Assembly (NCBI RefSeq): GCF_007558825.1 | Contig: NZ_VLTK01000001.1 | Span: forward strand, 124,001 to 188,000 | Source of the DNA: Brevibacterium aurantiacum | GTDB taxonomy: Bacteria > Actinomycetota > Actinomycetes > Actinomycetales > Brevibacteriaceae | Direction: 5' to 3' | DNA: 64,000 nucleotides | Translations under genes and position numbers: made by a program | The notes under the pieces: model-generated | What the model saw: the letters and a program-made list of their open reading frames with translations, nothing else | Database searches by the model: none | Told to the model about the DNA's origin: nothing | Part shown: piece after piece, positions 26,399 through 34,527 of the stretch | Layout: each line of letters begins with the position of its first letter | How positions within the stretch are numbered: position 1 is the stretch's first letter

Positions 26399-27237
26399 CC
26401 GCGAACGAGCCAACTGCGAAGGCGAACGAACCCTCGATGAACGACGACAGTCCTTCCACAAGTTCATTGCGGCAGGACGAGCGCTTTGCCGCCTTGGGTG
26501 ACGCCGGTGCCGATCTCGGCTCGAAACGGGCGGCCAACCGGAGTGAGTACGGAACCGAGTCCGATCAGTTCCTTGAGGTCTACGGCGACCCGGGAACCGC
26601 CTCGGCGACGGTGATCCTCGTCCACGGCGGCTACTTCCGTCAGCGCACGGATCTCGCCCATGCCCGACCCATGGCCCTTGCCCTCGCCGAGGCGGGGGTG
26701 CTGTGCGTCCTCATCGAATACCGGCGCTCGGGTGGGCAGCCCAACTGCCTCGATGACGTCACCGCCGCCATTGCCTTCGCATGCGGCTCACTGTCGGGCT
26801 GGGGTGTGAACGCGCGGGCACGGAACAATCTCGTCGTGACCGGCCACTCCGCCGGTGGGTGCCTGGTGCTGGCCTGGGCGAGCCACCTCGGCGAGGACGG
26901 ACCTGAGTTCCGGCTCAGACCCTTGGCGCCGATCACCGACCTATTCCGGGAGGTGGTGGACGAGCTGGGCGACGGCGCGGTGCTCGACTACATGGGTGCG
27001 CGGCCGGAAGAGAATCTAGCGGCTTATCTGCGCGAGGATCCGCGTTCTCGAGTGCTGCTCATCCCCTCTCGGGTGGATCTGCGCATCCTCCACGGCGACC
27101 GGGATGAGACGGTCGACATCGATTTCTCACGGACGTTCCCGGCCCGGCTGACCATCGCCGAGGGCGCCGATCACGCTGACCTCGTCGATCCCGAATCGCC
27201 CTACTTCCCGCTTGTGGTCGACACGCTTCTGAGCTGA
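26395..27237 (+). CDS. Alpha/beta hydrolase, kynurenine-formamidase-like
   Basis: 280 residues. The oxyanion segment VILVHGGYFRQ and nucleophile GHSAGG are present, with RILHGDRDETVD and ADHADL giving the late Asp and His. The HGG plus GHSAGG combination fits esterase/kynurenine formamidase members. A tryptophan 2,3-dioxygenase lies about 1 kb away in the other direction, which raises the chance that this hydrolyses N-formylkynurenine. That role is inferred from context; general esterase is the alternative. The N-terminal about 40 residues are polar and weakly conserved. Confidence 0.75.
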   Translation: MTANEPTAKANEPSMNDDSPSTSSLRQDERFAALGDAGADLGSKRAANRSEYGTESDQFLEVYGDPGTASATVILVHGGYFRQRTDLAHARPMALALAEAGVLCVLIEYRRSGGQPNCLDDVTAAIAFACGSLSGWGVNARARNNLVVTGHSAGGCLVLAWASHLGEDGPEFRLRPLAPITDLFREVVDELGDGAVLDYMGARPEENLAAYLREDPRSRVLLIPSRVDLRILHGDRDETVDIDFSRTFPARLTIAEGADHADLVDPESPYFPLVVDTLLS

Positions 27238-27273
27238 ATCGACCCAGGGCGGGCTGCATCGACGTCTGTTGAA

Positions 27274-27305
<32 letters not shown>

Positions 27306-27330
27306 GCCATAGTGCACCGATGTGCACCGG

Positions 27331-28230
27331 TCACCTGCCGGCTGCGATCTCTCTGACGTGGGCACGTGCCGGTTCTGCCAGACTGCGGGACAGTTGAGCG
27401 AAGAGTTCGACGCTCCTCATGCCGGGCCAGTTCGCGGGCAGGGCGCTGGGTGGAAGGCCCGGATCGACGTAGGGGATCGTCTTCCAGTCGTCGACGCAGC
27501 GCAGCCACAGGACGAATGCTTGACGGGGTTCGGGCTGCATTGCTGAACCGGTGTGTTCTGCAACCGTTGCGTGCGACGCTGAGCTCTCTGCGTGCGGCGC
27601 TTTCGGCGCTGAGCTCTCCATGCGCGACGCAGAGTGCTCGTATAGACCAAGGAATTCGGTGTGCCGGGCAGCCAGCGTGTCCAGCTCCCACCATCTCGCC
27701 GCCGCCTGGGCGAAGGGCTCGGCCGTCAGCGGTGTCTGCGTGAGGAAGATCGTCGCCCGGTTTCGAACCTCAAGCGTCTCCAGCGCGTCTTCGACCTCGG
27801 CGCGCAGATGTCCGGGGGCGATCCACAGACCGTCGATGACTGCACCGAATCCCAGTCCCATGAGTGCTCGACGCAGCTGCACCCGTTTCGACCGGTCCAC
27901 CTCGGGCAGGGAGTAGGACACCAGGCACCAGGGTTCGTCATCCCTCTGCCCGCGGTAGGAGAAGATCCTCCGGTCACCTCGTTCGAGGTCGGTCACGGCC
28001 GCCGGGTCCAAACGATATCCGGCCACGGTGCCGCGCTTGTCGGGAATGAGCAGCCCTTTGCCTTTGAGTCTCGACACGGCGCTGCGCGTCGAGGAGTTCG
28101 AGACGCCGACAGCGGCGAGGAGGTCAAGCAGAGCCGCGACCCGGATCCACCCACCCAGGTCTCGCAGATGGAGTCCGACGAAGGTCCGCAGCAAGGAGGT
28201 GGGGCTGCCGGACGTGTGATCGAGATCCAC
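27331..28230 (-). CDS. PaaX-family transcriptional regulator
   Basis: 299 residues. N-terminal winged helix with LRTFVGLHLRDLGGWIRVAALLDLLAAVGVSNSSTRSAVSRLKGKGLL, then the PaaX domain (SYSLPEVDRSKRVQLRRALMGLGFGAVIDGLWIAPG). C-terminal region resumes at ALVLWLRCVDDWKTIPYVDPGLPP. Between about 200 and 236 is a Ser/Ala/Glu-rich insertion that reads as low complexity and is not part of the family. PaaX represses aromatic-acid catabolism and binds phenylacetyl-CoA; here tryptophan dioxygenase is next to it, so tryptophan degradation is the likely target. It starts 8 nt after the dioxygenase stop, so both share a message. Confidence 0.85.
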   Translation of the reverse strand: MDLDHTSGSPTSLLRTFVGLHLRDLGGWIRVAALLDLLAAVGVSNSSTRSAVSRLKGKGLLIPDKRGTVAGYRLDPAAVTDLERGDRRIFSYRGQRDDEPWCLVSYSLPEVDRSKRVQLRRALMGLGFGAVIDGLWIAPGHLRAEVEDALETLEVRNRATIFLTQTPLTAEPFAQAAARWWELDTLAARHTEFLGLYEHSASRMESSAPKAPHAESSASHATVAEHTGSAMQPEPRQAFVLWLRCVDDWKTIPYVDPGLPPSALPANWPGMRSVELFAQLSRSLAEPARAHVREIAAGR

Positions 28231-28238
28231 GATCGGAC

Positions 28239-29162
28239 TCAGAGCCCCGGACAGCCGGTCGCGGAATTCTGGCCGCCGGTCGCGGTGCCGGGTCCGTTTT
28301 CGATGCCGGTGCGGATGTCGAAGAGCTCGGGGAAGAAGGTGAGGTCAAGTGCCTTCTGCAGGAAGCCGACGCCGCTCGACCCGCCGGTGCCTCGCTTCAT
28401 TCCGATGATGCGCAGCACCGTGCGCATGTGCCGGTAGCGCCAGAACTGGAAGTTCTCCTCCAGATCCACGAGCTCTTCGCAGCTCTCGTACTCCAACCAG
28501 TAGTCCTGCGGGTTCTCATAGATGATCCGGAAGGTGTCGAGAAGCTCCTCATCGAAGGTGTGCGCCACGCTCACATCTCTGTCCAGAAGTCGCCGCGGAA
28601 CCGGAAGGCCGCGGCGGGCGAGGGCACGCAGGAACTCGTCGTAGACGCTTGGCTCGTTGAGGTATCTTTCGAGTTGCGCACGGGCCTCAGGCTCACCGTC
28701 GAAGACCTGCAGCATGCCGGCGTTCTTGTTCCCGAGCAGGAATTCCACGGCCCGGTACTGCCAGGACTGGAAGCCAGATGACTGGCCCAGTTCATCGCGG
28801 AAGCCGACGTATTCGCTCGGTGTCAGGGTTGCAAGCACCGACCACTGCTCGGTCAGGGTCTTCTGGATGTGCTTGACTCGGGCGATGCGTTTGAGGGCCA
28901 GCTGGAGCTGGTCGCCCGCGATGAGGCTGCGTGCGTCGAGAAGTTCGTGGATGACGAGCTTGAACCACAGCTCAGTGGTCTGGTGCTGAATGATGAACAA
29001 CAGCTCGTCGTGGTGGACCGGTTCGCTGACGGGGTGCTGGGACGTCAGCAGGCGGTCGAGGCTGAGGTAGGAGCTGTAGGTCATCGTCGACCGCAGGTCC
29101 GTGTGAATGCCGTCTTCGAGATCCCGTTCGTTCTTGGCCGCGGTGGAGTCGTCATGAGTCAT
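28239..29162 (-). CDS. kynA: Tryptophan 2,3-dioxygenase
   Basis: 307 residues from ATG 29162. It keeps [17 protein letters not shown], the substrate-binding [18 protein letters not shown], the proximal-heme His region [14 protein letters not shown] and the conserved [11 protein letters not shown] loop. The enzyme opens L-tryptophan to N-formylkynurenine using heme iron. The stretch TAGACT ends seven bases before the ATG, with no ribosome binding site, so the message is probably leaderless. The long frame up to 29315 has no support. The PaaX-like regulator follows directly; no kynureninase is in the window. Confidence 0.93.
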   Translation of the reverse strand: MTHDDSTAAKNERDLEDGIHTDLRSTMTYSSYLSLDRLLTSQHPVSEPVHHDELLFIIQHQTTELWFKLVIHELLDARSLIAGDQLQLALKRIARVKHIQKTLTEQWSVLATLTPSEYVGFRDELGQSSGFQSWQYRAVEFLLGNKNAGMLQVFDGEPEARAQLERYLNEPSVYDEFLRALARRGLPVPRRLLDRDVSVAHTFDEELLDTFRIIYENPQDYWLEYESCEELVDLEENFQFWRYRHMRTVLRIIGMKRGTGGSSGVGFLQKALDLTFFPELFDIRTGIENGPGTATGGQNSATGCPGL

Positions 29163-29211
29163 GACAAGCAGTCTATTGCAATCTACGTCCGCACGGACTG
29201 AGTCTGCAACA

Positions 29212-29595
29212 TCAACCCGCCCCGGGCCTACGCCGCTCGGGGGCAGCGATCTCGCGCACCTGTTCGACGAGGCTCTTCCACTCCCCCGGCATCTCGGCCT
29301 CGCCGAAGCGCACAAGGCCGAAGCGACTCTCGATCACATAGACATACCTGTCAGCCCCGGCACCGCAACCACCGGCAGTCTGCGAAGTCGCGTCGCCCTG
29401 CCACGGGAGTTGTGCCACTTTCGGGCCGATCTCCTCCCGATGCTCACTCGAGTCGATATCGAGGTCCCAGACGAGCAGCAGCCCGCCGATCCCACCGCTG
29501 CGCTCGACGACGAGGTGGCCGAAGCCGTCGCTGCGGCCACTGCTCCCATCGCTCGCACCGGCCGAGGCGCTCGGACGAGGCGCCTCCTCACTCAC
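29212..29595 (-). CDS. Emfourin-like protease inhibitor
   Basis: 127 residues. After a 25-residue variable N-terminus it has [23 protein letters not shown] and then [34 protein letters not shown]. This matches the emfourin family, protein inhibitors encoded next to protealysin-like M4 proteases. Its ATG overlaps the M4 protease stop by 4 nt, so enzyme and inhibitor are co-translated. The order protease-then-inhibitor and the short spacing support the assignment. Inhibitory activity is inferred. Confidence 0.8.
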   Translation of the reverse strand: MSEEAPRPSASAGASDGSSGRSDGFGHLVVERSGGIGGLLLVWDLDIDSSEHREEIGPKVAQLPWQGDATSQTAGGCGAGADRYVYVIESRFGLVRFGEAEMPGEWKSLVEQVREIAAPERRRPGAG

Positions 29596-30716
29596 CAGCT
29601 GCTCCCCACGTTTCCGCGACCTGCGCCACGGGTGACGCCCACTGCGTCCCAGCTTTGGACGAGCGCGTCATGAACGTCGGACCCCTCTCCGAACTGGGCG
29701 ACCGCCTCGGCGATGGTCAGGGCCGCGAAGCCAGAGAAATCGGTGCGCGTGGTGATGTCGGATCCGGTCAGCACGGCGAACCACACTTGCCCCACGGTCT
29801 CCCATGCTGGGCCGCCGAGGCGGGTGGCGGCGAGCGCGAAGGCGCGGTTGGGGATGCCGGAGTTGAGGTGGACACCGCCGTTGTCCGACTCAGTGGTGAC
29901 GAAGCGGTCCATGTGGTCAGGCTGCGGGTCCGCGCCGAGGACATCATCGTCGTAGGCAGTGCCGGGCGAAATCATCGAACGCAGCGCTGTGCCGGAGACC
30001 GCGGGGGTGAAGATGCCTGCGCCGATGAGCCAGGTGGCATCCCCCGCATCCTGCCCGGAGTCGTGCTGTTCGGTCAGGGCCCCGAAGACGTCGGCGCAGT
30101 GCTCATTGAGCGCACCGGGCTGCCCGAGGTACTCGAGGTCGGCTGTGTGGCTGATGACGCCATGGCTGAGCTCGTGGCCGATGATCGACAGCGACCCGGT
30201 GAAGCCGGTGAAGACCTCGTCGTCGCCGTCACCGAAGACCATGAGCCGACCATCGAAGAAGGCGTTGTCATAGTCCTGGCCGTAGTGGACGCTGGCAATG
30301 AGCGGCATCCCTTTGCCGTCGAGCGAGTTGCGATCGAAGGCCTCGGCGAAGAGTGAGTAGGAGGCCCCGAGCCCGTCATAGGCCTCGTTGACCGCCTCGT
30401 CTGACACCGACTGCTCGCCCTCGCTGCGAACGAGGACTCCCGGCAGGGTCTCGGTGCCCTGCGCGTCGTGGATGAGTCGGTTCACCCCAGCACTGGCACC
30501 GATGACCTGAGAGTGCCTCGCACCCCGGGAGTCCTGGACTCCCCCATCGGGCTTGGCCACCGGCGTATACCGCAGCCCCTCGGCACGTAAGTTGCGACAG
30601 GAGTCGTCGGAGACCTGACAGCTGCGCGCAGCACGGGCGGCACGAGGGAACTTCTCGCCTCCGCGTTCGGCGATCGCATCGAGCAGGTAGGGCGGGATGA
30701 CATGTCGAAGACTCAT
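29592..30716 (-). CDS. Protealysin-like M4 metallopeptidase
   Basis: 374 residues from ATG 30716. It opens MSLRHVIPPYLLDAIAERG, a short propeptide with the PPYLL motif of protealysins, and has no signal peptide. The thermolysin zinc motif HELSH is at 181-185, third ligand E205 in GALNEHCAD and substrate-binding H283 in GGVHLNSGIPN. Such enzymes are zinc endopeptidases that may act inside the cell or after cell lysis. The overlapping emfourin gene should inhibit it. The promoter region is shared with the divergent ArsR-like gene. Confidence 0.92.
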   Translation of the reverse strand: MSLRHVIPPYLLDAIAERGGEKFPRAARAARSCQVSDDSCRNLRAEGLRYTPVAKPDGGVQDSRGARHSQVIGASAGVNRLIHDAQGTETLPGVLVRSEGEQSVSDEAVNEAYDGLGASYSLFAEAFDRNSLDGKGMPLIASVHYGQDYDNAFFDGRLMVFGDGDDEVFTGFTGSLSIIGHELSHGVISHTADLEYLGQPGALNEHCADVFGALTEQHDSGQDAGDATWLIGAGIFTPAVSGTALRSMISPGTAYDDDVLGADPQPDHMDRFVTTESDNGGVHLNSGIPNRAFALAATRLGGPAWETVGQVWFAVLTGSDITTRTDFSGFAALTIAEAVAQFGEGSDVHDALVQSWDAVGVTRGAGRGNVGSSW

Positions 30717-30773
30717 ATGACCAGGGTGCCACTTCTGCTGGTGCAACGAATGGAAAATCGATGCAAACTTTTC

Positions 30774-30795
30774 CTTGCAAAGAATTCTTTGCAAG
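30774..30795. promoter_or_regulatory. 22-bp perfect palindromic operator
   Basis: Exact palindrome at 30774-30795 (arms CTTGCAAAGAA / TTCTTTGCAAG). It spans the -35 element and spacer of the promoter for the ArsR-like gene and lies 58 nt upstream of the divergent M4 protease gene. Further TTTGCAA half sites stand nearby at 30802-30808. Its position fits autorepression and control of the protease. Confidence 0.85.
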
Positions 30796-30803
30796 CGTAT
30801 CTT
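30775..30803 (+). promoter_or_regulatory. Leaderless promoter of the ArsR-like regulator
   Basis: -35 TTGCAA (30775-30780), 17 bases, -10 TATCTT (30798-30803). The ATG at 30810 is six bases further on, so transcription probably begins at or next to the start codon. Confidence 0.7.
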
Positions 30804-30809
30804 TGCAAT

Positions 30810-31421
30810 ATGGCTGAAGAATCAGACTCTCCGACACCGATCCGAACCCTTGGGCCCGAAGCACTCAAGGGGCTCGCACATCCGCTGCGAGTCGAGATCT
30901 ACGACGCACTGTCCAAGTTCGGTCCGCAGACGGCGACGAGTCTGGCCAGCAGGCTCGGCGAGTCGACAGGTTCGACCAGCTACCACCTGCGTCAGCTCGC
31001 CCGCCACAACTTCATCCACCAGGTTGAGGGCATCTCCGGCGGGCGAGCGAAGTGGTGGGACCGCTCCCCGGGTGCGATCGATGTCAGCCGAAACGCCGCC
31101 AAGGAAGACCCCTCTGCCAGCGCCTCGACCGGCTTCATCCTGCGTGAGTGGACCAGAAACCGCACTCGTGCGCTTGAGGACTTCGTCGACGCTCTCAACT
31201 CGGACGATCTGCTGCCCGATGCATGGGCCGATGCCGCGGCGATCGACACGAGCAATGTGCATGTCACGCCTGCTCAGCTGCGGGAGATCAACGACCGGGT
31301 GCACGAAGTGATCGACGCCGTCGTCACGGAGTTCCGCGGTCGAAACGACCCCGGATCCCGTCCCGTGCAGATCCAGTTCAACGCCTTCCCCCTGACCGAT
31401 GGAGAGGAAATTCCATCATGA
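30810..31421 (+). CDS. ArsR-like winged-helix regulator
   Basis: 203 residues from ATG 30810. A winged helix at about 12-80 contains LGPEALKGLAHPLRVEIYDALSKFGPQTATSLASRLGESTGSTSYHLRQLARHNFI, then IHQVEGISGGRAKWWDR (wing). The rest is a helical region (about 110-195). It is the kind of ArsR/HTH_20 protein that sits beside operators of its own promoter. The longer frame to 30702 crosses the promoter and is rejected. The stop overlaps the next small gene by 4 nt. Confidence 0.88.
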   Translation: MAEESDSPTPIRTLGPEALKGLAHPLRVEIYDALSKFGPQTATSLASRLGESTGSTSYHLRQLARHNFIHQVEGISGGRAKWWDRSPGAIDVSRNAAKEDPSASASTGFILREWTRNRTRALEDFVDALNSDDLLPDAWADAAAIDTSNVHVTPAQLREINDRVHEVIDAVVTEFRGRNDPGSRPVQIQFNAFPLTDGEEIPS

Positions 31422-31774
31422 GCACCCTCATCTATCCGATCCGACCGCAGACCTTCCCACGAGGGCCCGGCAGAATCGTCGAGCGCACAACAACCACCAC
31501 CCGTGAGATCTTCCTCGATGACGCGCGGGCAACGATGCTCCGAGCAGGACCAGCTTCCCCGCGCGGCCCCGAAATGGCAGCCCAGCCGCAGTCGTCCCCA
31601 TCGGACATGCGACTTCGCGGACTCAGTCGGGCCATGATTCGCCTCGGCGTGTGGCTGATTGAAGCGGGCCGCAGGCATGCGCTTCGCCCCGCAGCACGCG
31701 CGGACGAGATCGCCCGCAGGCTCGAAGATGCGAAGGACCGCGACATGAGGCATTTCATCGGCCCTCCGAACTGA
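31418..31774 (+). CDS. Small Arg-rich protein coupled to the ArsR-like gene
   Basis: 118 residues from ATG 31418, overlapping the ArsR-like stop by 4 nt. It is mostly polar: MSTLIYPIRPQTFPRGPGRIVERTT, then a basic amphipathic helix (GVWLIEAGRRHALRPAARADEIARRLEDAKDRDM). I recognise no family. The overlap means it is translated together with the regulator, so a partner or co-regulated product is a fair guess; ligand or function is unknown. Confidence 0.7.
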   Translation: MSTLIYPIRPQTFPRGPGRIVERTTTTTREIFLDDARATMLRAGPASPRGPEMAAQPQSSPSDMRLRGLSRAMIRLGVWLIEAGRRHALRPAARADEIARRLEDAKDRDMRHFIGPPN

Positions 31775-31790
31775 GCTCAGGCTCCCGAAC

Positions 31791-33029
31791 TCACGCCCTC
31801 ACCTCGGCGCCGGTGGACGATTCATCCCCCTTCGGCGTTGCCACGATGAGGGTGATGACGATGATGATCATGAAGAATGTCGTAAGGAAGGTCGGGATCG
31901 GGATGATCGGATCCAAGAGCACCAGCACCGCGCAGGCAGGAACGACGATGTTGACGACCCTGCCGGCATTGGCCCTGATCGCCAGCACCCACACGCCGAG
32001 GACGAAGACCGCGATCGGGACCGCGATCATGAAGGCACCGAGCAGCGGATTGATTTCGCTGTGGCTCAGCTGCGAGTCGACTTCGACGCCCACTCCGGCA
32101 GAGAACGCACCAGCGGCGGCGAAGACGAAGTAGTGGCCGTAACCGTAGGTGAGGGTTCTGCGAATCGATGACACCGCCCGGTGATGGGGCGGCCAGAAGT
32201 AGATCCACCACATGGATGCGGTGACGACGAGGCAGAGCGAGCCCAGGGTCACGAGAGGAATCACTTCACCGTTGTCCGCGAAGGCTCCGAAGATGGCATT
32301 GGCGGAGGCGAGCAGGCTTTCACCGAGGAGGATGATCGTGAACAGCCCGTAGCGCTCCGTGATGTGATGCGGATGCCACGGCGTCGAGCCGCGGATCTCG
32401 GCGATGACAGGAACGCTGAGCTCGACGAGGACCAGGAGGGCGAAGCAGACCAGCGCCATCCCCTGCGGCTCAATGGCGAGCCACGCGATCCACAGCACTT
32501 GGGCGAGACCGATTCCGCATGCGTAGAAGATCGTCGCACGCCGTGCGGGACCTGCCCTCCGTGATGCGCGCAGCCATTGGGCGATCATGACGATGCGCAT
32601 GAGGATGTAGCCGAGAACGACGATGGTGAACTCGCCGTCGACGAAGGCGGGCTCGATACCCGCAGCCAGGATGAGCACTCCACCCATCTGTACGACGGTC
32701 ATCACGCGGTAGAGCCAGTCGTCGTTGTCGAACGACGTACCGAACCAGGTGAAGTTCATCCACGCCCACCAGACGGCGTAGAAGATCATGAGGTAGGCGA
32801 CCAAGCCGTCACCGAGGTGCCCCTCGGCGACGCTGTGATGGAGCTGGGTCGCAGCGATGCTCACCGCGATGACGAAGGTGAGGTCGAAGAAGAGTTCGAG
32901 CGAACTCGCAGTGCGACCGTGCTCACCGGGGTCGCGAGGGCGCAACGGTTCGAGGCGGAATCGGCTGGGACTCGTGGGGGTGTTCACATCGAGGGCTTTC
33001 GTGCTTGGGCCGGGCAACGGCAGGTGCAT
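31791..33029 (-). CDS. ltrA: Low-temperature-requirement protein A (LtrA) family
   Basis: 412 residues, about twelve predicted helices. It carries the family hallmark ELFFDLTFVIAVSIAATQLHHSV near residue 45 and the later ITERYGLFTIILLGESLLASANAI. LtrA was named for growth of Listeria at low temperature; biochemical role not known. No ribosome binding site stands before the ATG at 33029, and a GTG 14 codons in (VNTPTSPS) is an alternative start. It converges with the small gene at 31418. Confidence 0.85.
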   Translation of the reverse strand: MHLPLPGPSTKALDVNTPTSPSRFRLEPLRPRDPGEHGRTASSLELFFDLTFVIAVSIAATQLHHSVAEGHLGDGLVAYLMIFYAVWWAWMNFTWFGTSFDNDDWLYRVMTVVQMGGVLILAAGIEPAFVDGEFTIVVLGYILMRIVMIAQWLRASRRAGPARRATIFYACGIGLAQVLWIAWLAIEPQGMALVCFALLVLVELSVPVIAEIRGSTPWHPHHITERYGLFTIILLGESLLASANAIFGAFADNGEVIPLVTLGSLCLVVTASMWWIYFWPPHHRAVSSIRRTLTYGYGHYFVFAAAGAFSAGVGVEVDSQLSHSEINPLLGAFMIAVPIAVFVLGVWVLAIRANAGRVVNIVVPACAVLVLLDPIIPIPTFLTTFFMIIIVITLIVATPKGDESSTGAEVRA

Positions 33030-33084
33030 GACAGACTGGCTGGGAACAGCTTAGGGTCAACGCGTCAAAGCCACCAGACCGGTG

Positions 33085-34527
33085 TCACCAAGCGCTCTGC
33101 GCAACGTGGGCCAGCCCCAGGCCGAAGACGAGATTGAGACCGAGCAGCCACGACCTGGACCTGTCAGGAACAGCTGCCAGGGAAACGAGCAGCCACGGCA
33201 CCATGAACAGCCAGATGCGCTCGACCTCCGCCCTGCTCATATTCGACAGGTCGGCGGCCACAACCATGAGCACAGCTGACGAAGCAAGGAGAACCACCAC
33301 GCGCAGCCGGCGGTCAGCTTCGCTCGAGTGCGCAGCCTCATTCGAGTGCTGCGAGAACATCGCCCGACGGGAGCCCCTCGCCGTTTCGACGATTCCCGCC
33401 CCGATGCCTGGACCTGTCGCGCAGATGAGAGCCGCGAGGTTCGCCCACATCCAATACGTGGGAGGCCGAGAGGACGCGAACCCGTCCCAGTACCGCTGGC
33501 TGAGCGCCGGGTAGGCCTCCCACCAGAAGAATCCAGCGACGGTGAAGACGCCGACGACGAGCAGCGCCCCACCGATGACCCACGGCAGCGGGCGAATGGA
33601 CCGTGCCGCGGCGAACACGGCGAGGACCACGGCCCCGAGGAGCGGGAAGCCGTAATTCATATAGGTTCCCAATCCGAGCATGAGACCCGACACCACTGAC
33701 CAACCGACCGCTGGCCACCCGACCGCCGGCCACCCGACACGAACCCGCGAGGTGACCGCGGGGCGTCCCTCCTCCACCCGCGAACGCACCGCCACTGCAG
33801 CGCTGAGCGCAGCGATCGCCCACGCGCCCACGGCCGCGAACACAGCGTCGGCAGACACGGCCGACCAGATCGCGGCGGGCGCCGTGGCAAGGAATGGTGC
33901 GAGGATCCGAGCGCGGGCCTCGATGCCGAGGTTCCTGCACGTGCACATGATCGCGAGGGGAATGGTCGCCGCAATCAGGGTGACAACGAGCCCGATGGCG
34001 TACGTCGAGCTCAACCCCAGAGAGACGAGGAGAGCGAAGAAGAGCACGGCTCCCGGCGGGTGACCTGCGAGGTGGACAGGAAGATTGTGGGCACTGGCCA
34101 GGGGGATCCGGTCGACGTACCTGGTGAGCAGCGACGATGCACCGGAGAAGAAGCCCTCGTCCGCGATCTGGCGTGCGGTCGGCAGATACTCCGCGTCGCT
34201 CTCAAGCTCTCCACCAAGATGAGAGAGCCCGTCGATCGCGTCGAGGGCGAGCATCCATGCCGCGGAGACGAGAGCGGTGAGCATCAGAAGCATTCGCCAC
34301 GGCAGCCGTTGGGCGGCCCGGAATCCCCAGACTCCGACGGAGACCGCGATGGCCACCGCAGCAATGCTTCCGATTCCCACTCGAGGTCGGAATTCGGCGA
34401 ACAGGGGCGGGAGGCTCAACACCTTGACGTCCACCCCAGTCACGAGTGGGAACACGATCGCGGCGGCCACGAGGGCCAGAGCCGCCAGCACGCCGCCGAA
34501 CCCGGGCCACACACCCCCGCGCTTCAC
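33085..34527 (-). CDS. Polytopic membrane protein, unrecognised family
   Basis: 480 residues from GTG 34527, which overlaps the epimerase stop by 4 nt (GTGA). The frame extends further upstream to 35106 but that part is antisense-like shadow of the epimerase gene. About eleven to twelve helices are visible, with an extracytoplasmic loop near residues 100-150 (LGGELESDAEYLPTARQIADEGFF and HLAGHPPGAVLFF). GHPPG resembles the substrate-binding loop of membrane glycosyltransferase-like proteins, so a GT-C type protein is possible. A short repeat (VGWPAVGWPAVGW) lies near the middle. Function not assigned. Confidence 0.72.
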   Translation of the reverse strand: MKRGGVWPGFGGVLAALALVAAAIVFPLVTGVDVKVLSLPPLFAEFRPRVGIGSIAAVAIAVSVGVWGFRAAQRLPWRMLLMLTALVSAAWMLALDAIDGLSHLGGELESDAEYLPTARQIADEGFFSGASSLLTRYVDRIPLASAHNLPVHLAGHPPGAVLFFALLVSLGLSSTYAIGLVVTLIAATIPLAIMCTCRNLGIEARARILAPFLATAPAAIWSAVSADAVFAAVGAWAIAALSAAVAVRSRVEEGRPAVTSRVRVGWPAVGWPAVGWSVVSGLMLGLGTYMNYGFPLLGAVVLAVFAAARSIRPLPWVIGGALLVVGVFTVAGFFWWEAYPALSQRYWDGFASSRPPTYWMWANLAALICATGPGIGAGIVETARGSRRAMFSQHSNEAAHSSEADRRLRVVVLLASSAVLMVVAADLSNMSRAEVERIWLFMVPWLLVSLAAVPDRSRSWLLGLNLVFGLGLAHVAQSAW

